From an uncultured Bacilli bacterium (GTDB lineage: Bacteria > Bacillota_I > Bacilli_A > RF39 > UBA660): a stretch of DNA of 64,000 nt. The first letter of the stretch is position 1; every line of letters starts with the position of its first letter. The notes beneath the pieces were generated by a model. The model saw nothing but the letters and a program-made list of their open reading frames with translations, ran no database searches and was not told the DNA's origin. The position numbers and the translations under genes were made by a program. The DNA lies in assembly GCA_934120635.1 (NCBI GenBank), contig CAKOUR010000008.1:1-64000 (forward strand), read 5' to 3'. Shown piece after piece: positions 61,217-64,000 of this stretch.

Positions 61217-62494
61217 TTAAATATCGATATAGATATTTGTTTTATAAATATTATTATTTATTTTTATATAAATAGAATATTTTCCTGATAATCCATATTG
61301 ATTAATAATGGTTGTTTTTGATTTTACATCATATACTCTTTTATCTAAAAATTTATCTAATATGATGTATGATTCATCACTATCTTTAAAATTACCAGTT
61401 AAGATGATTGTTTCTTTTGTCTTTTTGATATTAATGTTATAACTTTTATATTTAGTATCTATTTTTTTATAATTTACTAAGAGAATTTCTTTCTTAGAAA
61501 GGGGAGTAATGTTATTATTTTGGAAAGTTACTCCATTAATTAATTTATAATTTGTATTATCTTTGTAGTAATTTATACTAATATTTTTAGTGGTTATTTG
61601 ATTTCTTTTTTTGGATGTTGATTCCTTTTTATTTTTTAGATTAATTGTTGTTTCTTGAGTTTCATTTGCTATGGTAATACTATTATCTTTTAATTCTACT
61701 ATTTTTGTATAATTATTTTTTAAAGAATACTTATCTAGAACTTGGCCTGTTTGCCAGTCTAGTTCTATTAAATCATCGGATAATAAGTAAAGAGAATTTT
61801 TTGTTTCTAATATATCATATATTTTATTTTCTAGGTTTATTTGTTTATAGATTTTTCCTGATAAATCTATTTCTATTAAAGAATATCTTTGATTATTATT
61901 AATTTCTAATAAGATATTTCCATTTTGTAATAGATAGGGAAGGCTCTCTACTTTGTTTTTATAATACCAAATAATATTATGATTACTATCTATTCCATAA
62001 AGTTTATTATTATCTACTACTAGATTTAATTTATTGGGTTGAACTTCTAAATTTTCAAAAGAATTTGATTTTTCTACTTTCCCTGTTTTGATTGCGTAGG
62101 TTTTCTTTTCCTTATTTGTTATTACTTCTATTTTATTTTCACTATTTTCTGTTAATCCATAGATAGGAATAATATGTTTAGTATCTTCTTTATAAGTATT
62201 TTCTATGAATGATGTATTATCTTGACTGTATATTTTTATTGTTATTTTTGTTTGATATGGAGTTTCAAAAAGAATCATTGCAGTTAATGGGGAGTCACCA
62301 TATGGATTTTTAATAATATTTGGATTTTCTAAAGTGTATCCATATGGAGTTATATATTTTTCTTGACTTTTTTGGTTGTCTATTTTTTCTTCTATTTCAT
62401 CTACTTTTTCGTTAGCACTTACTATTTTGTAGCCTAACATTGTGCATGATATCATAATCATGAGAAATGAAGAAATGATTAAAAATTTTTTCAC
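61217..62494 (-). CDS. Arylsulfotransferase-like (ASST N-domain) secreted protein, reduced
   Basis: An N-terminal signal or anchor is followed by a domain with PYGDSPLTAMILFETPYQTKITIKIY and HIIPIYGLTEN, which match the N-terminal immunoglobulin-like domain of ASST arylsulfotransferases. The rest looks like a beta-propeller (repeating DNNKLYGIDSNHNIIWYYKN, SLIEIDLSGKIY). The length (425 aa) is shorter than typical ASST (about 550-600) and the catalytic His cannot be placed, so it may be inactive or a structural relative. It precedes galU. Confidence 0.6.
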   Translation of the reverse strand: MKKFLIISSFLMIMISCTMLGYKIVSANEKVDEIEEKIDNQKSQEKYITPYGYTLENPNIIKNPYGDSPLTAMILFETPYQTKITIKIYSQDNTSFIENTYKEDTKHIIPIYGLTENSENKIEVITNKEKKTYAIKTGKVEKSNSFENLEVQPNKLNLVVDNNKLYGIDSNHNIIWYYKNKVESLPYLLQNGNILLEINNNQRYSLIEIDLSGKIYKQINLENKIYDILETKNSLYLLSDDLIELDWQTGQVLDKYSLKNNYTKIVELKDNSITIANETQETTINLKNKKESTSKKRNQITTKNISINYYKDNTNYKLINGVTFQNNNITPLSKKEILLVNYKKIDTKYKSYNINIKKTKETIILTGNFKDSDESYIILDKFLDKRVYDVKSKTTIINQYGLSGKYSIYIKINNNIYKTNIYIDI

Positions 62495-62632
62495 TATTTC
62501 ACTACTTCCTCTATAATGATTGTAGGTGTATTATAACATAAATTTATTTTTTTGTATAGAAACGAAAAGTTTTGTTCATAATAAGAATAGAATATTCGCA
62601 GATATTCACATAACAGTTCACTTCAATGTGAA

Positions 62633-62661
62633 TTGCTTTTTTTTATATTCTATATTATAAT
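62633..62661 (+). promoter_or_regulatory. Promoter of the HIT gene with adjacent inverted repeat
   Basis: TTGCTT (62633-62638) and TATAAT (62656-62661) with a 17-bp spacer. Just upstream lies TTCAC (62617-62621) and GTGAA (62628-62632), an inverted repeat that may bind a regulator. Confidence 0.65.
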
Positions 62662-62686
62662 CTTAAGTAGTTTAAGGAGGATAGAT

Positions 62687-63055
62687 ATGGATATTTTTTG
62701 TAAAATAATTAATGGGGAAATTCCTGGAAAAAAAGTTTTTGAAGATGATACTGTTATGGTGATTATGGATGTTAATCCTGTTAGTAATGGGCATTGTTTG
62801 GTTATCCCTAAAGTTCATTATCAAGATCTATATGATATAGATATAAAAACTTTGAATCATATTTTAAAAATTGCTCGTGATGTTAGTAAAATACTTATGG
62901 AGAAACTTTCTTGTGATGGGATTACTTTAGTTCAGAATAATGGTTCTATTCAAGAAGTGAAACATTTTCATTTACATCTTATTCCTAAATATGAAGGAAA
63001 AGATAAAGTTGATTTATCTGTTGATGATGTTTTCCACAAGATTGTGGAAAAATAA
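62687..63055 (+). CDS. HIT-family nucleotide hydrolase
   Basis: The 122-residue protein has the HIT signature HFHLHLIPK near the C-terminus and the N-terminal FCKIINGEIPGKKVFEDD. Firmicute members hydrolyse dinucleoside polyphosphates or nucleotide-amide bonds. The ATG at 62687 follows AAGGAGG; a longer frame upstream is unsupported. Confidence 0.93.
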   Translation: MDIFCKIINGEIPGKKVFEDDTVMVIMDVNPVSNGHCLVIPKVHYQDLYDIDIKTLNHILKIARDVSKILMEKLSCDGITLVQNNGSIQEVKHFHLHLIPKYEGKDKVDLSVDDVFHKIVEK

Positions 63056-63097
63056 AAAAGAAGAAGACTTTTATCGTGATAGTGATTCTTCTTTTTT
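63054..63097. terminator. Terminator of the HIT gene
   Basis: Perfect 12-bp arms AAAAAAGAAGAA and TTCTTCTTTTTT around a 20-nt loop; usable from both strands. Confidence 0.85.
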
Positions 63098-63119
63098 GTT
63101 TATGTCTATTTTTTATTAT

Positions 63120-63402
63120 CTATCTTTCCCAAATTTTTACTTTAGTATTTGGATCTGCATATACATTAATTCCAGTTACTAAACTTGTAATGCTTTGGAT
63201 TCTATTTTTATCAATTTCCATATCTGCTATTTTAGCGATTTTATCTGCTGTTTGGTGTCCACCATATGTATTTGCAGCAACTTTTACCCCTTCTATTACT
63301 TCCTGAACAGATTCTAATGTGGATATAAATTCTTCAACATCACCCACTAAATTTTTACTTGCTGCTATAATTTTTCACTTGTTCTGGATTTACTGAACTC
63401 AT
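63120..63402 (-). pseudogene. Small helical protein gene with a one-base frameshift, possibly a type VII substrate
   Basis: A perfect GGAGG site leads an ATG at 63400-63402, starting SSVNPEQVK. After nine codons the frame ends early, but shifting by one at the A5 tract (63371-63375) restores an open frame that reads IIAASKNLVGDVEEFISTL and runs to the stop at 63120-63122. The joined 93-residue helical protein, next to essC, resembles small secreted ESX-type partners (WXG100 or TIGR04197-like), though no WxG motif is visible. It could be a true inactivating mutation or a base error in the assembly. Confidence 0.55.
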
Positions 63403-63494
63403 TTTTTCCTCCATAGTTATATGTTATTCCTTTACTTTTATATAACATGCTATATCAAATATTTAAAGAAAAAAAGGAATTATTTCCATTTTGA

Positions 63495-63523
63495 TTGTAA
63501 AAAATAGACTTTTACTATATAAT
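63495..63523 (+). promoter_or_regulatory. Promoter of essC
   Basis: TTGTAA (63495-63500) and TATAAT (63518-63523) with a 17-bp spacer, upstream of an AGGAG site. Confidence 0.6.
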
Positions 63524-63548
63524 TATTTTTAGAATAGGAGTGGTATTA

Positions 63549-64000
63549 GTGATTATTTATGTGATTCATGAACAACAATTATTTAGTATGACTTTACCTT
63601 TAAACATTAGTGGTAGTTACACTCTAACTGATATTGATAGGAATAATAAAGAACGAAATCTTATTAATATAAGTGAACAAAATGGGAAATGGGTGGCTGT
63701 AAGTAATAAACACGTTAAAATTTGGCATGATAAGAAGGCTTTGGATTCTATTATATTAGAAAATTATCAATATTTGCTTCTTCAAGTAAAGGGAGAAGAA
63801 GGATTTCTTGTCATGTATTCTTGTCCTGTTAATGATAATTCTTTTGTAGGTGTTAAAATTCCTAAAAATATGGAATTTATTATTGGTAGTGGAGGAGATA
63901 ATGCAATTAGTTGTAATAATCCTTTGATTGGGCATAAACATGCTAAAATTACTTATCAAGATGGTGTTTGGAGTATAGAAGATTTGAGTACTCAATATGG
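63549..64000 (+). CDS. essC: EssC-type type VII secretion ATPase, N-terminal FHA part (partial)
   Basis: The GTG at 63549 with AGGAG starts a frame open to the right edge (150 codons seen). It reads IIYVIHEQQLFSMTLP, then a first FHA-like beta region and a second ending FIIGSGGDNAISCNNP, GHKHAKITYQDGVWSIEDLSTQYG, a typical FHA phosphopeptide-like fold. Two tandem FHA-like domains at the N-terminus are characteristic of EssC/YukB of Firmicute type VII secretion. The membrane helices and FtsK-like ATPase domains would lie outside. Other T7SS genes are expected further right. Confidence 0.8.
   Translation, partial: MIIYVIHEQQLFSMTLPLNISGSYTLTDIDRNNKERNLINISEQNGKWVAVSNKHVKIWHDKKALDSIILENYQYLLLQVKGEEGFLVMYSCPVNDNSFVGVKIPKNMEFIIGSGGDNAISCNNPLIGHKHAKITYQDGVWSIEDLSTQY

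Noticed and set aside
63549..64000. A stand-alone FHA protein
   Set aside because: The double FHA layout and IIYVIHEQ opening match the EssC N-terminus, and the frame is open at the edge, so a partial EssC is preferred.

Overview
The window is about 64 kb of very AT-rich DNA from a low-GC Firmicute-type bacterium. The standard genetic code fits: TGA is used as a stop, for example in clpP. Several features point to an uncultured, probably gut-dwelling, Bacilli/Erysipelotrichales/RF39-like lineage: the DnaB/DnaI helicase-loader pair, the GatCAB plus AspRS route under a T-box, L10-leader and L1-type ribosomal-protein leaders, xPxTG-like and dockerin/cohesin-like surface modules, and an EssC-type type VII secretion gene at the right edge. 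This placement is inferred from gene content only. No rRNA, tRNA or CRISPR array was found.

Region 1 (1-12.9 kb) is accessory and partly decayed. It holds a helix-turn-helix protein with 90-bp tandem repeats running off the left edge, three gene remnants (HAD hydrolase, beta-helix surface protein, ABC ATPase), an ASCH-domain gene and a cadmium/zinc efflux operon (cadC-cadA) with a recognisable operator. It also holds an unusual two-domain HMA-like protein, a lone M3-like metallopeptidase, several unknown genes, and a large serine recombinase with a coupled 51-codon ORF. Beside the recombinase lies a collagen-like gene fragment followed by a TPR-glycosyltransferase.

Region 2 (12.9-25.4 kb) is mixed housekeeping: mutY, eno, a small-multidrug-export family membrane protein, a TGS-uridine-kinase-like protein, clpP and two FAD oxidoreductases. 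Two proteins carry apparent transglutaminase-like Cys-His-Asp triads, and there is a HigB/HigA-like pair whose toxin half has a long coiled-coil N-terminus.

Region 3 (25.4-39.1 kb) is the transcription/translation core, all on the minus strand: secE-nusG, rplK-rplA, rplJ-rplL, a membrane protein plus a DUF1292 gene, and rpoB-rpoC. Good sigma-A promoters (17-bp spacers), two L1-type leaders and an L10 leader with an attenuator can be read directly.

Region 4 (39.1-64 kb) holds an XRE regulator with a palindromic operator, a chimeric cohesin/sortase-signal/dockerin/SGNH-hydrolase surface protein, an RNA methyltransferase and pseudouridine synthase pair, and dnaE. It continues with the dnaB-dnaI cluster, a T-box-controlled gatCAB-aspS operon, a C39-like secreted peptidase, a CPBP protease, galU, an arylsulfotransferase-like protein and a HIT protein. 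The right edge has a frameshifted small gene and the start of essC, so a type VII secretion locus probably lies just beyond the window.

Several patterns cross gene boundaries. A short dyad built on AAAATACTTA / TAAGTATTTT recurs in many intergenic gaps. Stop codons are repeatedly embedded in intrinsic terminator stems, which keeps gaps very short.
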